Shown here piece by piece: positions 44,560 through 55,450 of a DNA stretch of 64,000 nucleotides. The position numbers were made by a program, and so were the translations under genes. The number at the start of each line of letters is the position of its first letter. The stretch's first letter is position 1. The notes beneath the pieces were generated by a model. The model made no database searches. It saw nothing but the letters and a program-made list of their open reading frames with translations, and was not told where the DNA came from. Origin of the DNA: Mauremys mutica (lineage: Eukaryota; Chordata; Testudines; Geoemydidae); NCBI RefSeq assembly GCF_020497125.1, contig NC_059073.1, positions 18,311,225 to 18,375,224 of the forward strand, read 5' to 3'.

Positions 44560-45775
44560 TATGCTGATAGTCCTCCAATGCTACTCCACAAGTTCCCCTG
44601 GGCTTGTTTGTTGCCATGTACCCGCTCCCTTTTTCTGCACTGGAAGTCACCTACTAGCCTATAACCACCACTATGGCATTTAAATCCCACGTTCTACATG
44701 GTCTGCTAAATTTCTGCTACGCCTCCACAGCACTTGGATGGCATTTGGGGAATCCCCTTGGGGACTGTATGACCTCTCTCATTTGAGTGTCCTACTGCTG
44801 AAAGGCAAGGGCAAGCCACACTCACAGCTCTAAGGCAGTGTCCTTCCTTATGCAGAAGTTCTGGACCCATTGCTGGTCCTGTAGGTCTGCACGATGACCA
44901 ATCTGTGCTTGTGGTCCTGCACCAGTACTGCTAGTCAGCACAGAAGGATTGTACAACTATTAAAATCTGAATTAGCTGCCTTCACTGCTCTGTGTTTGCA
45001 TGCAACTCCTTAGCAAGGCCCTCTCAGGGTGGCAAGCTGCTGACAAAATGCCCTCATGTCTCATGCCCTCTCTCTGCCTCCTGTTACTGAAAGGAATTAC
45101 ATTAATGCCAACAACTGGAGGAGGTCACCATCCTGAGCTGGATCCATGAGTTGCTACTGGGAGGAAAGGAAGCCGTGGGCAGAAATCTAGAGCATGTCAA
45201 GCTGGAAGTGGTACTGAGTTGGTGAGCTCAGAGAACTTCTGTACAGGGGCCCAGGAAGGACAGATAAGTTTGCCAAGTATACACTGCAGAAGCTTAGTGC
45301 TCCCAGACATCCTAGCACCTCATACAGGTGAGTGCAGACCCAGTATGAGTGCAGGAAGTTAAGTATGGGTTTGCATTGTGGCTGCTCACAGCTAGCTAGG
45401 CCAACCTGTGTCCTCAGACCCAGCTGCCAATCACCTGGGTAACTGCAGTGAAGACATACCCATAAAGATGCTGAATAATATGGGAACAGTTGCCCACTAA
45501 TGACACTCATCTATTCGGTTTAAGAAGACATTTCAAGTCTCTTCCATTTCTTCTTATGACCTCCACATAACAATCATACTGGAGAAATCTAATGCCATGG
45601 GAAAGTAGATCTAGATTTGTCTTACTGTCATTTTTATGAAAAAAGGTGAGGAAAATATTTTATAAAAACATGTTTCTGTCTGAATATCTTCCATTAGGTG
45701 AGAGAGAAGAGGAGGTTTTAACAACTTTTGTATTAATGCAAGCTAGCAATTAAATGTACACACACCAAAATGTAA
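44560..45775. other. Unannotated non-coding sequence
   Basis: No feature recognised. Confidence 0.4.
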
Positions 45776-45784
45776 ATGTACACA

Positions 45785-45990
45785 CACTGAATAAGACTAT
45801 AAATGATAAATGATCTGGAAAATGGAGTAAACAGTGAGATGGAAACATTTGCAGACAATACAAAATTAGCTAAGATAAGTCTGAAGCAGACTGCGAAGAG
45901 CTGCAAAGGGATCTCACATGACTGGGTGACTGGGCAACAAAATGGCAGATAAATTAAATGTTGATAAATGCAAAGTAATGCACATTGGAA
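45785..45990 (+). pseudogene. CR1 reverse transcriptase fragment, active site changed
   Basis: The reading is NDLENGVNSEMETFADNTKLA. The catalytic F-A-D-D of CR1 is F-A-D-N here (Asn codon at 45857-45859), so one of the metal-binding Asp residues is lost. The frame then decays before the ...NVDKCKVMHIGK part at about 45958. Confidence 0.75.
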
Positions 45991-45994
45991 AACA

Positions 45995-46056
45995 GGGGGT
46001 TGGACTAGATGACCTCCTGAGGTCACTTCCAACCCTACTCTTCCATGATTCTATGA
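45995..46056 (+). mobile_element. CR1 3' tail nested in CR1
   Basis: 62 bp, 'gggggttggactagatgacc' to 'ccatgattctatga', stands between 'cattggaaaaca' and 'taatcccattc', which are adjacent in an uninterrupted CR1. No clear duplication. Confidence 0.75.
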
Positions 46057-46187
46057 TAATCCCATTCTCAACTATACATATAAAATGATGGGGTCTAAGA
46101 TAGCTGTTCCACTCAAGAAAGATCTTGGAGTCATTGTGGATAATTCTTTGAAAACATCTGCTCATGGTACAGCAGCAGTCAAAAAAT

Positions 46188-46879
46188 TAGGGCTGTCAAA
46201 CTATTAAACATTCATGATTAATCATAGTTTTAATCACAGTCAATAACAGAATACCAATTTAAATTTATTATAAATATTTTGGATGTTTTTCTACATTTTT
46301 AAATATATTGATTGTATTCTGTGCTGTAATTCAAAAGTGTACAGTGCTCACTTTATATTATTTTTATTACAAATACTTTTAAAAAGATAAACAAAATAAA
46401 TAGTATTTTCAATTCACCTCATAAGTACTGTAGTGCAATCTCTTTATCATGAAAGTGCAATTTACAAATGTAGACTTTTTTTTTTTACATTACTACTCAA
46501 AAACAAAACAATGTGAAGCTTTGGAGCCTACAGGTCGAAGCATGAAGGGCCATATGAATGTTTCGCATATCTGGCAAGTAAATACCTTGCAACGCTGGCT
46601 ACAACAGTGCCATGCAAACACCTGTTATCACTTTCAGGTGACACTGTAAAAAAGAAGCAGGCAGCACTATCTCCCATAAATGTAAACAAACTTGTTTGTC
46701 TTAGCAATTGTCTGAACAAGAAGTGGACATCCAAAAATATTTATAATACATTTAAATTTGTATTCTAATATTGTTTAACAGTGCAATTAAAACTGCAATT
46801 AATAGTGACTTTTTAAAATCTTTGTTTTGCATTAATCACATGCATTAACTGTGATTAATTGCTTTTTTGCAGGGCTGTC
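46188..46879 (+). mobile_element. Internally deleted hAT transposon with an inverted right tip
   Basis: The left end is TAGGGCTGTCAAACTATTAA, and inverted sub-terminal blocks ('gattaatc', 'tagtattttcaattcacctc', 'gtacagtgctcactt') identify a hAT family. The right end should be the complement ending in ACAGCCCTG, but the last 19 bases (46861-46879) stand reversed. If they are turned back, the tip and an 8-bp duplication (CAAAAAAT left, CAAAAAAG right) appear. Confidence 0.7.
46538..46732 (+). pseudogene. hAT transposase C-terminal dimerisation domain, 65 open codons
   Basis: The frame reads KHEGPYECFAYLASKYLATL, ATTVPCKHLLSLSG, then KKKQAALSPINVNKLVCLSN and CLNKK. This is the hATC dimerisation region, with P-C-K-H-L-L-S in place of the usual P-(C/S)-E-R-x-F-S. 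In the family it holds the transposase oligomer together. It is open for all 65 codons, while the N-terminal BED finger and catalytic domain are deleted. A different frame starting with ATG at 46541 is a shadow. Confidence 0.8.
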
Positions 46880-47297
46880 AAACAGAATGTTAGGAACCAT
46901 TAGGAAAGAGAGAGATAATAAAATAGAAAATATCGAAATGCTACTATATAAATCCATGTTACGTCCACACCTTGAATACTATGTGCAGTTCTGGTTGCCC
47001 CTTCTCAAAAAAGATATGCTAGAATTGGAAAAGGTACAGAGAATGGCAACAAAAATTATTAAGGTTATGGAACAGCTTCCATTTGAGGAGAGATTAAAGA
47101 GACTGAGACTTTTCAGCTTGGAAATGAGACAATTAAGGAGTGATATGATAGAGATTTATAAAATCATGAATAGTATGAAGAAAGTGAATAAAGAAGTGTT
47201 ATTTACTCCTTCACATAACACAAGAACCAGAGGTCACCCAAAGAAATTAATAGGCAGCAGGTTTAAAACAAACAAAAGGACGTACTTCTTCACATAA
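46880..47297 (+). pseudogene. CR1 ORF2 C-terminal region, about 139 open codons
   Basis: The frame is [76 protein letters not shown] and so on to [11 protein letters not shown]. These are the conserved 3' blocks of CR1-type ORF2 (RPHLEYCVQFW, LERVQRRATK, RRLRGDLIE). The stop at 47295 comes before the LRNSLPGDVV part that usually follows, which reads on in the same frame after the stop. The fragment is separated from its RT domain by a hAT element, so it is not functional. Confidence 0.85.
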
Positions 47298-47639
47298 CTC
47301 ACAGTCAACCTGCGGAACTCCTTGCCAGGGGATGTTGTGAAGGCCAAAACTATAACAGGATTCAAAAAAAGAATTAGATAATTTATGGAGGATATGTTCA
47401 TCAACGGCTATTAGCCAAGATGGTCCGGGATCCAACCCCATGCTCTGGGTGTCCCTATTCTCTGTCTGCTAGATACTAGGTGAGGATGACAGGGTATGAT
47501 GGATCACTCGATAATTGCCCTGTTCTGTTCATTCCCTATGAAGTATCTGGCATTGGCCACTGTGGGAAGACACAATACTGGACTAGATGGAGCATTCATC
47601 TGCCTTGGTATGGCTGTTCTTATGTTTGATTAAGGTAAT

Positions 47640-48262
47640 CACACTGGTAAAAATATTAAAATCTCCTTTCTCTGGGATTTGTTTTCACCAGTGATAAAAA
47701 GAGTGCCCTCGGTTTCTCACTTAGTGACCAAGATGGCAAGGTAAGTGTGATATAGGAACAACTAGGAAGACATGGAGCAACTTCCCTGATGTCAAAAAAT
47801 GCAGCGGTGGATCAGTGTGTCACTTACAGCCTCACTTATCGGAAAGTGCTGATCAACCAATTTAGTAAATCGTACGAAAGATGACAAAGTTTGGCCTGCG
47901 TCTGCCAACAAGATTTACAGCTGACTTCTGAATCATTCCAGCTCCACTTAAAGATATCTGTGGGCCCAACAGAAACACACTATTGGGCCTAATGTTTGAA
48001 CAGAACTTTAGAAATGTGACGTATTTTCTAAATGTCAAAGATGGTTATTAATCATGTCTGGTGTCATTTCCCCTCTGCCTTATTGCTCATCTGGGGCTAT
48101 TGTGAGGGAGTGTGTTTTTAATGGCTAGAATAACTCCTGAATTATGTTCTTGTCTCTACCACTAACCCACTGTGTTAGACCCCCTCTATTTACTCTCCTT
48201 GTAACTCATTTTCCCTGTATGTAAAGGGGTGATTATAATAGCTACCTTGGAGCTGGATTCTG
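47640..48262. other. Unannotated non-coding sequence
   Basis: No feature recognised. Confidence 0.4.
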
Positions 48263-48264
48263 AG

Positions 48265-48420
48265 TAGAGCTGGCCAAAAATTTTCTGATAAAACATTTTT
48301 CCTTTGGACAATGCTGTATCAAAACTTTCCACAGAAACACGTTGATTTTGATGACGTTTCATGTTGGGGGTGAGGGAGGAGGTTTGATAAGGTTGGCATT
48401 TTCTTATCCATTTTTCATTT
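48265..48420 (+). repeat. T-rich 'gagctggcc' repeat
   Basis: 'gagctggccaaaaattttct' and 'acatttttcctttgg' match the family at 54996-55450 and 59130-59480. Confidence 0.4.
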
Positions 48421-48489
48421 CAATATGTTTTGAAATTTATGATATTTAAAATTGTATATGGTATCAGTCAAAATCAGAACAAAACAATG

Positions 48490-48888
48490 GACTCTGTAAA
48501 CAACAGCTTCCCGCTGCCCCTTCTTTCTTTCTCCACAAGTCTGTCTCAATTCCCTGGGCCACTTCCCCACAGCCCCAGCACCTTTGGCTCCTGCTTTTGG
48601 CTCCTTCACTCTCTTCCTAGGGCCTCAGGCCTGCAAGTCCCAGCACCCCTGTTCAGGTGCTAGTCTCTGCAGCCCTCTAGAAAGCTGGTCCCCTCCGGGC
48701 TTCCTGAAGCAGACCCCATTGTTCTGGCCTGCCATTTCTTTTTATATGGGCTGACTGGGCCCTGATTGGCTGGTCCAGCTCCCGCCCTAATTGGCTGCAG
48801 CACTGCTCTAATGGGCTGTTTCCATGCAGCCCTCCAGGCTGGGTTTTAACCCTATCAGGGCCAGTGCAGGGCAGACGCCCCATCACAT
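48490..48888 (-). repeat. Probable LTR (minus strand) with TATA box
   Basis: The minus strand begins TGTGATGGGGCG at 48888, has 'ccagccaatcagggccc' and 'gcccatataaaaagaaatgg' (TATA at about 48748) about 140 bp in. This is a usual LTR promoter layout. The 3' border is unclear. Confidence 0.45.
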
Positions 48889-49094
48889 ACTCCAGTTATA
48901 GTTTTCATCTATGATTCCATCTCTCTGTCTCCTCATTCATGGCAGTGGTGCCTCCAAACTGGTACAGACTATTCATAAGACCCAGGCTAACCTAAGGGAG
49001 CACCTGGAGGCTGCCAAAATAGCCTACATACTTCGAACATGACTAACACTTTTCATCTGAGGATCTCAAAGCATTTTACAGACTATTTAAGCCT

Positions 49095-49260
49095 CACAGC
49101 TAGCGTTGGTCAAAACTTGGAATTCCTTTTCCACAGGAAATTCCAATATTTTGAGATTGTTTTCATTCCAAATTGGAACAAAATAATAAAAAATAGAAAA
49201 AATTAATTTGATGTTAATGCTATGAGAAAATTAAATTATTTTGTCTCAAAGAATGTCATC
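49095..49260 (+). repeat. T-rich 'gttggtcaaaacttgg' repeat
   Basis: Diverged member of the family at 48265 and 54996. Confidence 0.35.
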
Positions 49261-49324
49261 AATTAGGTGCTGAAAGGCTGATGGGCATTACTAAATATTC
49301 AAAATGCCATCCCTACTTCTAAAG

Positions 49325-49570
49325 GCTGTCTTCCACTCATTCCCTGCCCTGATGTGAACTAAGATCCCATTTGGTGGACAGCCAGGCTGACCATACTCGA
49401 TCCAAAGGCTCTGGAAGTAATAGCAATCAGCACTGATAACAGAAGGTTATTTGGTTAAGTGCCTTGTAGTCCATCTAAAGTCTCAGAGAGCCGTCTTTCT
49501 TTTTAACAAAGACTACAGGGACACAGATAAAGTCTTTATCTAGGTTCTCTTAATGCTGCTAACTCTGTAA
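49325..49570 (-). pseudogene. Gypsy reverse transcriptase fragment (minus strand)
   Basis: Minus frame near 49530-49445: PVVFVKKKDGSLRL, stop, MDYKALNQIT, the first conserved block of Gypsy RT (FVKKKDGSLRLCVDYR in the family). Further down, EPLDRVWSAWLSTKWDL (about 49405) resembles the (L)LDRVRSARVFTKLDL block. The fragment stops before the catalytic Asp pair. Confidence 0.7.
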
Positions 49571-49699
49571 GTCCCCAGGCAGCTGCTGCATCCTGGCCTC
49601 CACCCAATAGCTGCTGAAACCTGGTGGACCAAGAAGCTAGTACAACTATAGCCTTGGCCAAGGCACCACTCTCAGGAGCCCTGACTGGAGGCTCGCCCC

Positions 49700-50195
49700 G
49701 TTCCACTGATTGGTCCAACCATGGCATTAAACCAGGAGGCAGCACAGGAAGTTTGTCTGAGCAACACGGTGATTCCCTGTTGTGGCTGTATTGTCCCTGC
49801 ATGTGCCTGCCTCCTGGACTCAACTCTGTTCCTCACTCCTGCTCAGCTCCTGCCTCATCCCTGCTTTCCTCTGTGCTTGGTCCTTGTCTAGGGTGACCAG
49901 ATGTCCTGTTTTTAGAGGGACAGTCCCGATTTTGAGGTCTTTTTTTATATAGGCTCCTATTACCCCCCACCACCTGTCTCGATTTTTCACACTTGCTGTC
50001 TGGTCACCCTATCCTTGTCTCTTCTCCAGTTCCTGCCCTTACACCTCATCTCCAACCATCAGTTACTAGTCCTGGCTCTGACTCCAGCTTGTCCCCTGGC
50101 TCTGCTCACTGGGAGTTGACTCTGGTACTGACCCTTGGCTTTGTTCCTGAACCTGGATGCCTGCTCCATCCACTAGACCTGGCTCCTACATTCAT
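49700..50195 (+). repeat. Possible Gypsy LTR fragment around a MITE
   Basis: Repeated 'ctcctgcc', 'gactccagc' and 'cctggctctg' blocks recall the right half of the LTRs at 11871 and 14916 ('ctcctggtatctgacccg'). Borders are not visible. Confidence 0.35.
49889..50011 (+). mobile_element. 123-bp MITE, second copy of the 15196 family
   Basis: TAGGGTGACCAGATGTC at the left and TCTGGTCACCCTA at the right, with TCCTTGTC exactly duplicated at 49881-49888 and 50012-50019. Confidence 0.92.
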
Positions 50196-50199
50196 GGGG

Positions 50200-52820
50200 T
50201 GCAAACCCCCAGTGTAGCTACACTAACATAGGAATGATGCAATCCCTCAGTGCAGATGTGCTGCTCGGGTGTGTAACAATATGTGGCTGGGTCAGCTGTA
50301 CTGGTGCAAGCCCCATTTTGCACTGGTGCACTGTGTGGCCATTAGGAGCTGGCACTGTGTAACTAAACAGGTGTGTTTAGACCAGTCTAGAGAAGCCCTA
50401 GTGTAAATGATGGTCACCACGCTCCACTATATGATACCCCTAGAGGGTCGGTGAGTTACCTCTTCCCAGATTCACGTTCACATCCTTTCCTCTCCGAATC
50501 CTTCTTAATACAGTGTCTGTGTTTTCCACCTGAGGAGGTTTTCCATTCCAAACGCCTTTCCCCCTCCGCAGTCCCTTTTCGCTTCCCCTTCCAGTTTTAA
50601 CAACAAACATGACCTTGTTCTCATCCTTGCCACTGTCTTTCCAGGAAGCCTGCAGAGCACCCTGCTCCAATACTCTCCAAACCATGCTGCTGCTCCGCAA
50701 AAAAATGGGTTGACAACAAGGTTTCTTTCTCCACCCCTAAATCACAGGGCATGGCACATCCAGCATAGCTAGGGGACCTGGCTGCTGCTGCTAATCTCCA
50801 CACGGGATGAGCCAGCCAGCCATTGCAGGCATGGTCTAGCGTTTCTTGGATTTATCTCCCTTTGGAAATGTCAGATCCAATGACCCTGTTCTCTAGGAGG
50901 GCACCCCATGCCACACAGGGAGACAAAGTCTTTTGTGTTTAATCTGTCAGCATGCATGGCTCTGCCGAGAACCAGGATGTGGTTTTTGTTTGGAAGGGGC
51001 AGCACAGTATTTTCCATGGTAACTGCCTTCATTTCATGCATAGTCTGGTTATTTAAGACACAAGGTGGAGGATGTAGAGTAGTTGTAGACGTGTCAGTCC
51101 CAGGATATTAGACAAGGTGGGTGAGGTGAGATAATATCTTTTACTGGACCACAAACAATCACTAATTAGCTGCCTTCTTGGGGAAAACAATCTGGAATCT
51201 CATTTATTTTGCCCACTGCAGTCATTGGCCCCTCAGATGCGTCCTTATTAATGTGGGATTCACTGTTTCCAAAGCTGTATTAATTGGGCGTGACTCCCTT
51301 TTCTAACCAGGCCCCTCTATACCACTCTGGCAGCATCCAGGGAGCAGGAACAACTCCCAGAAGCTACCCCCAGCCTAAGGGGCTGACCCAGCCTATGCTG
51401 CCCTCCATATCCATGGGCCAGAATGAGAGGAGTGAGTCCAGTATGTTCTGTGTTCCAACTATCTTCAGCTGGCCCAGGACTCTTAGAGGGCCATTGCTGC
51501 GAGAGAGTAACTTAGAGCAGCCTTAAGGCAGAGCTGAGAATTCTGGGTTCAGCTGTGGCTTCAAGCTACCTTTGCCCCATCCCCACGCCAAGCACAGGAA
51601 CTGAGGAATATTGAGTCTTCAGCCAGACATGGTCCAGGACTTTGCTCGTGTTAAAGCCATTGTACTGTGCCTCATTACTGCCCTGATCCTTCTCCCGTAG
51701 ATGTCAATGGCAAAATGTTCACTGATTGTAATGAGAGGAGGATTGAGCCCTCTACTCCAACAAATTGCCTTTTGAGAGGAGCTGAGCAGCCAACATCTTG
51801 CAGCATCAGGCTCTCAGTCCCTGCTGAGGGTAAAAAAGGGGATGAGATTACCCCCAGCAGCACTTTACCAGTCACCCTGGGTCGTGATGCACCCCAGTTT
51901 TAACGTACTCCTTTTCTGAATCCCTTAGGAAAACAGCAAAGTGTAGTGGAGCTTTCAAAGTGCACAAATTACTGGCTCTGTGTATGCCGGTGTCCGACCT
52001 CTAGCTCGGCTATAATAAGCAGCTCTCCTGAATAGCATTCATTACACAGAGCCCATTATAAAAGTGTAGCTACATGACAGTGTCAGAGGCACTTACTCTG
52101 AATAATTTCAGCTTTCTGCTGAAGGAGACTGTTTCCTTTTCACAGGCTCATTCTGAATGGCCTGTGCTCACCTCTATTTAAAGTGCTTCCTGCTCCTGGA
52201 AAAGAAACTGTATCCGAAAAGTCTGTGATTCTGGAGACACGTGGGGCCAGGAATTAACTGGAGTAAATTGGCCTGAGAGACTCCAGCTGAGGATCTGGAC
52301 CAGGGTGCTCAGCATGGACTCAGCACGAGATAATGCTCTGTCAGCAAGGAAACCTGGATCTGCTGGCTATTGACTGGAATATAGCCTATTTAAGTGTGCT
52401 GTCATAGGAGGAGAGACTCCCTCCTTGGCTCAGGGCTGTCCGGAAGGGACTGCTTATGCTCTCATAGGACCAGAGGAGGCAAACAGGAAGGTCACAGAGG
52501 GGTCAGATTCCAGAAGAGCCAGACACCACAACCAGTACACAATGGACTTTCACTACTGAGACAATGCTACTAACTTCCACTAATGCAGAGAAAATAGTAC
52601 AGTCAACAAAGAACCATCAATTAATTCCTGAGGCTGAGGAACACTTAAGGGGCACCCTTTAGCATGTTGGCCTTTTGCATACTGCCAATAATAGGAAGAT
52701 TATTTAAACTGTGTGACCTTGGGCAAGTCAGTCAGGCCCCACTTTCAGAAGTGAGCACATACACGCTTCTGCATGCCCCTAATTTACACAAGGGTATATG
52801 TGCATGCAACTCTCCCATTT
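50200..52820. other. Mostly unannotated non-coding sequence
   Basis: No exon or element recognised except the tail at 51065-51160. The 86-codon minus frame at 50440-50700 (Lys/Arg/Gly-rich) has no domain that I recognise. Confidence 0.4.
51065..51160 (-). repeat. Tail of another Penelope-like family
   Basis: 'gacgtgtcagtcccaggata' and 'gataatatcttttactggac' match a tail family common in turtles, read on the minus strand. Only the last part is kept. Confidence 0.45.
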
Positions 52821-52824
52821 GGAA

Positions 52825-53030
52825 AAAGAACAGGAGTACTCGTGGCACCTTAGAAACTAACACATTTATTTGAGCATAACCTTTCGTGGGCTACAGCCCA
52901 CTTCATCGGATGCATAGAATGGAACATATATTGAGGAGATATATATACACATACAGAGAGCATGAAAAGGTGGGAGTTGTCTTACCAACTCTGAGAGGCC
53001 AATTAAGTAAGAGAAAAAACTTTTGAAGTT
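52825..53030 (-). mobile_element. Penelope-like retroelement, 3' fragment
   Basis: The minus strand has 'gtgttagtttctaaggtgcc' and 'acgagtactcctgtt' at its 3' end, and a hammerhead-like core upstream. It is cut at the left of the core by GC-rich MITE sequence beginning about 53031. Confidence 0.65.
52872..52909 (-). ncRNA. Hammerhead-ribozyme-like core
   Basis: Minus strand: CCGATGA (one change from CUGAUGA), stem II AGTGGGCTGTAGCCCAC (perfect GTGGGC/GCCCAC), GAAA, a weak stem III AGG-TTAT-GCT and C at the cleavage position. Flanking stem I pairing is not convincing. Confidence 0.5.
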
Positions 53031-53338
53031 ATTGGCCATGTCCTGGCCGGCGGTGGAGCATCCGCTGAAATGCCGCCGAATTTCGCGGCATTTCGGCGGC
53101 GACACCTCTCGATGATGTCGCTTGTCGGCGGCAAGCGGCGTCATCGAGAGGCGTCGCCGCCGAAACGCTGCAGAAATTCGGCAGCGACGCATCTCGATGA
53201 CGCCACTTGCTGACAAGTGATGTCATCGAGAGGCGTCGCCACCGAAATGCTGGAGAAATTCGGCGGCATTTTGGCAGATGCTCCACCGCCGCCACAGTCC
53301 TTTGTCTGGCGCCCGCCAGACGAAAAGGTTGAGGACCA
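53031..53338. mobile_element. GC-rich hAT-like MITE, left end missing, with two tandem hairpins
   Basis: The right end 'aaggttgaggaccactg' fits the Charlie-like terminus. No matching left end is found. Two palindromes stand in tandem: 53105-53151 (CCTCTCGATGA ... TCATCGAGAGG) and 53191-53232 (ATCTCGATGACG ... TGTCATCGAGAG). Confidence 0.6.
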
Positions 53339-53360
53339 CTGGGGTAGAGAGTATGAAAAG

Positions 53361-53722
53361 CAGGGCCGCCCAGAGGATTCCGGGGACCTGGGGTCTTCGG
53401 CGGCGGGGTGCCCCCACCACCAAATTGCTGCCGAAGACCTGGCACTTCGGCGGCAGGTCTGGGGCGGAAGGATCCCCTGCCGCGGGTCTTCAGGGCACTT
53501 CGGTGGTGGGTCCCGGGGCGGAAGGACCGCCCGCCACCGAATTACCACTGAAGACCCGGAGCGGAAGACGCTCCAGGGGCCTGGGCCCCGTGAGAGTTTT
53601 CCAGGGCCCCCGGAAGGAGTGAAGGACCCTGCTCCAGGGGCCCCAAAAAACTCTCGTGGGGGCCCCTATGGGGCCCGGGGCAAATTGCCCCACTTGCCCC
53701 CCATCGCCCCCAGGCGGCCTTG
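53361..53722. mobile_element. 362-bp GC-rich hAT MITE
   Basis: Ends CAGGGCCGCC and GGCGGCCTTG. The duplication ATGAAAAG (53353-53360) / ATGAAGAG (53723-53730) matches at 7 of 8 positions. Open frames across it on both strands are GC-rich artefacts. Confidence 0.85.
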
Positions 53723-53730
53723 ATGAAGAG

Positions 53731-54990
53731 ACTGGAGGAATGTAGATGCCAGAGCAGCAGAGGGAACAAGGTGACCAGCAGAAATGGTGTTTTGCCATTG
53801 ACATCCCTGGGGCCAGGATTTCCCCCAAGGTCTGTTAGGAGGAAGCTGGAGCAGTGGTAAGGAGGGCAATTCTTAAATGCTACTGATGTGAGTGGGGAGT
53901 CAGGAAAGTTGTTTCTGAATGAGACTGATGTAGTCATCTTTCTTTGTACACGTTAGAAGCTTGGCAAGAGCCTACGTGCTGGGCTCCAGGGAGCTGAGAC
54001 ATGGGGAGGCCATAGTGAAGGAGGCTGCAGGAGCTGATAGCATGGATAAGGGTTCCAGCAAAGGTGGTGTCATGATAGGGGTAACATGCTGTGGAGCTGG
54101 TCCTGGACACATTTCCAAGCAGGGGGACTGAATGGGAGCAAAGTCAGCCTCAGGGATGAAGCCTGGGATCGAGAGAGTGGAGGCAAAGAGAAAATATGGA
54201 CTGAATGGTTTGAGAAGTTCCTCTTCCCCAGGTTTTTGTGTGCATTAGCATTTCCAGCATGTTTAGCACCAGTGCAGCACCGCCACTGGTAGCGACAGTG
54301 TAGAGAGGGCTAACACCTCTATTGCTGTGACTTCTGGACCTGCTTGGGAAGTGCTGAATGATGCAGTAGTAGAACGCCTGAGCCCTCGTATTCCCACCAC
54401 AGCTGCCACTGAGGGAGATGCACTGCTGGTAGAGCAACAGTGGGAGATTTGCTTTGAAAAAAAAGCTAGAATCCAAGAGAAGCCTAGGACTCTGTGCATA
54501 CTTCAGGTATCTCCAAAGGGCAATGTATCAAGTGTTTTTAGAAAAGGTCTTTCCGTGCATTAATTAGAGCAGCCCTGAGTCATCCATTATACTGCAGTTA
54601 GGGTCTGTGTCGGGATTTCCATTATAAACTCTTTAACATTAAAAATCTGCTGCAGGCTGCAAACAGTTATACAAGAAGAATTGCTTTTTTTTTTAACTGT
54701 ACAAGATTAAAATCAGGCGAGCTGTTTATTTATCCATATAAATGCTTGTTAGCTTGTATAGGGACTGGGGGGCTGGGTCCTCGTTCTTGTGCTGAGGGCA
54801 GCTCTCTGACTGGTGGAAATTCCATCATGGGGGAACACTGCCATGACTGACTCTACACAGCTCCCTTCTGAGCCGCCCCGTGGCATAGGGGTTGTATCAG
54901 GGTGTGCGCTGACATGGTCGAATGTGATGCCCGCCAGCATGACAGCTTTTCGGGGGCTATTATGAGCTAACAATAGACATCGTAGACTAC
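53731..54990. other. Unannotated non-coding sequence
   Basis: No feature recognised. Confidence 0.4.
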
Positions 54991-54995
54991 GCTGG

Positions 54996-55450
54996 GGCTG
55001 TCAAATAACTAAAGCTGGTTGGGAATTTTCCAATGAAATGATTTGTTGTAGCTGAAACTGTTTGCAGGAAGGGGGTGGTTTGGATGAATCTTTTGATTTG
55101 AAACATTTTTGGGAAAAGAAAAGGCTTTGAAATAATTGAAATGTCCCATGTTGACATTTTTTAAATGAAAGGTTTTGATTTTGGTTTGAAACGACTTTTC
55201 GTTTTGAAATTTTAGTTAATTTATACTAAAAGAAGGCTCAAAACAATTTTTAAAGGTGAAATTGAGACAAAATGTTTTGAACTTTTTATTGAAGCTAAAC
55301 ATTTTGATTGACCTAATCTGTGTTGGGGTTTTTTTGTTGTTTTTTGGGTTTTTTTGGCAGGGAGAGGTTATCAATTCACAAAAACTTTTGAGATTTTGAC
55401 TTTTTTCCCCCTAAATCAGGATGGGAAAAGTTTTCAAAATTTCAAAGCAT
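54996..55450 (+). repeat. T-rich 'agctggttggg' repeat, longest copy
   Basis: Repeating 'gaaat', 'gttttga' and 'catttt' words with an 'aaagctggttgggaattttc' start. Same family as 48265 and 59130. No coding potential. Confidence 0.45.

Larger units (their letters stand above)
45780..47632 (+). mobile_element. CR1-like LINE, 3' part, twice interrupted
   Basis: It begins within the RT domain (DLENGVNSEMETF), continues through the ORF2 C-terminus to 47297, and ends in a 3' region with 'tattggccactgt'-like and 'ggctgttcttatgttt' sequence. The insertions at 45995-46056 and 46188-46879 divide it. Confidence 0.85.

Noticed and set aside
53217..53723. 168-codon open frame and several others in the same stretch
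   Set aside because: They cross the ends of two GC-rich palindromic MITEs; palindromes give mirrored frames.
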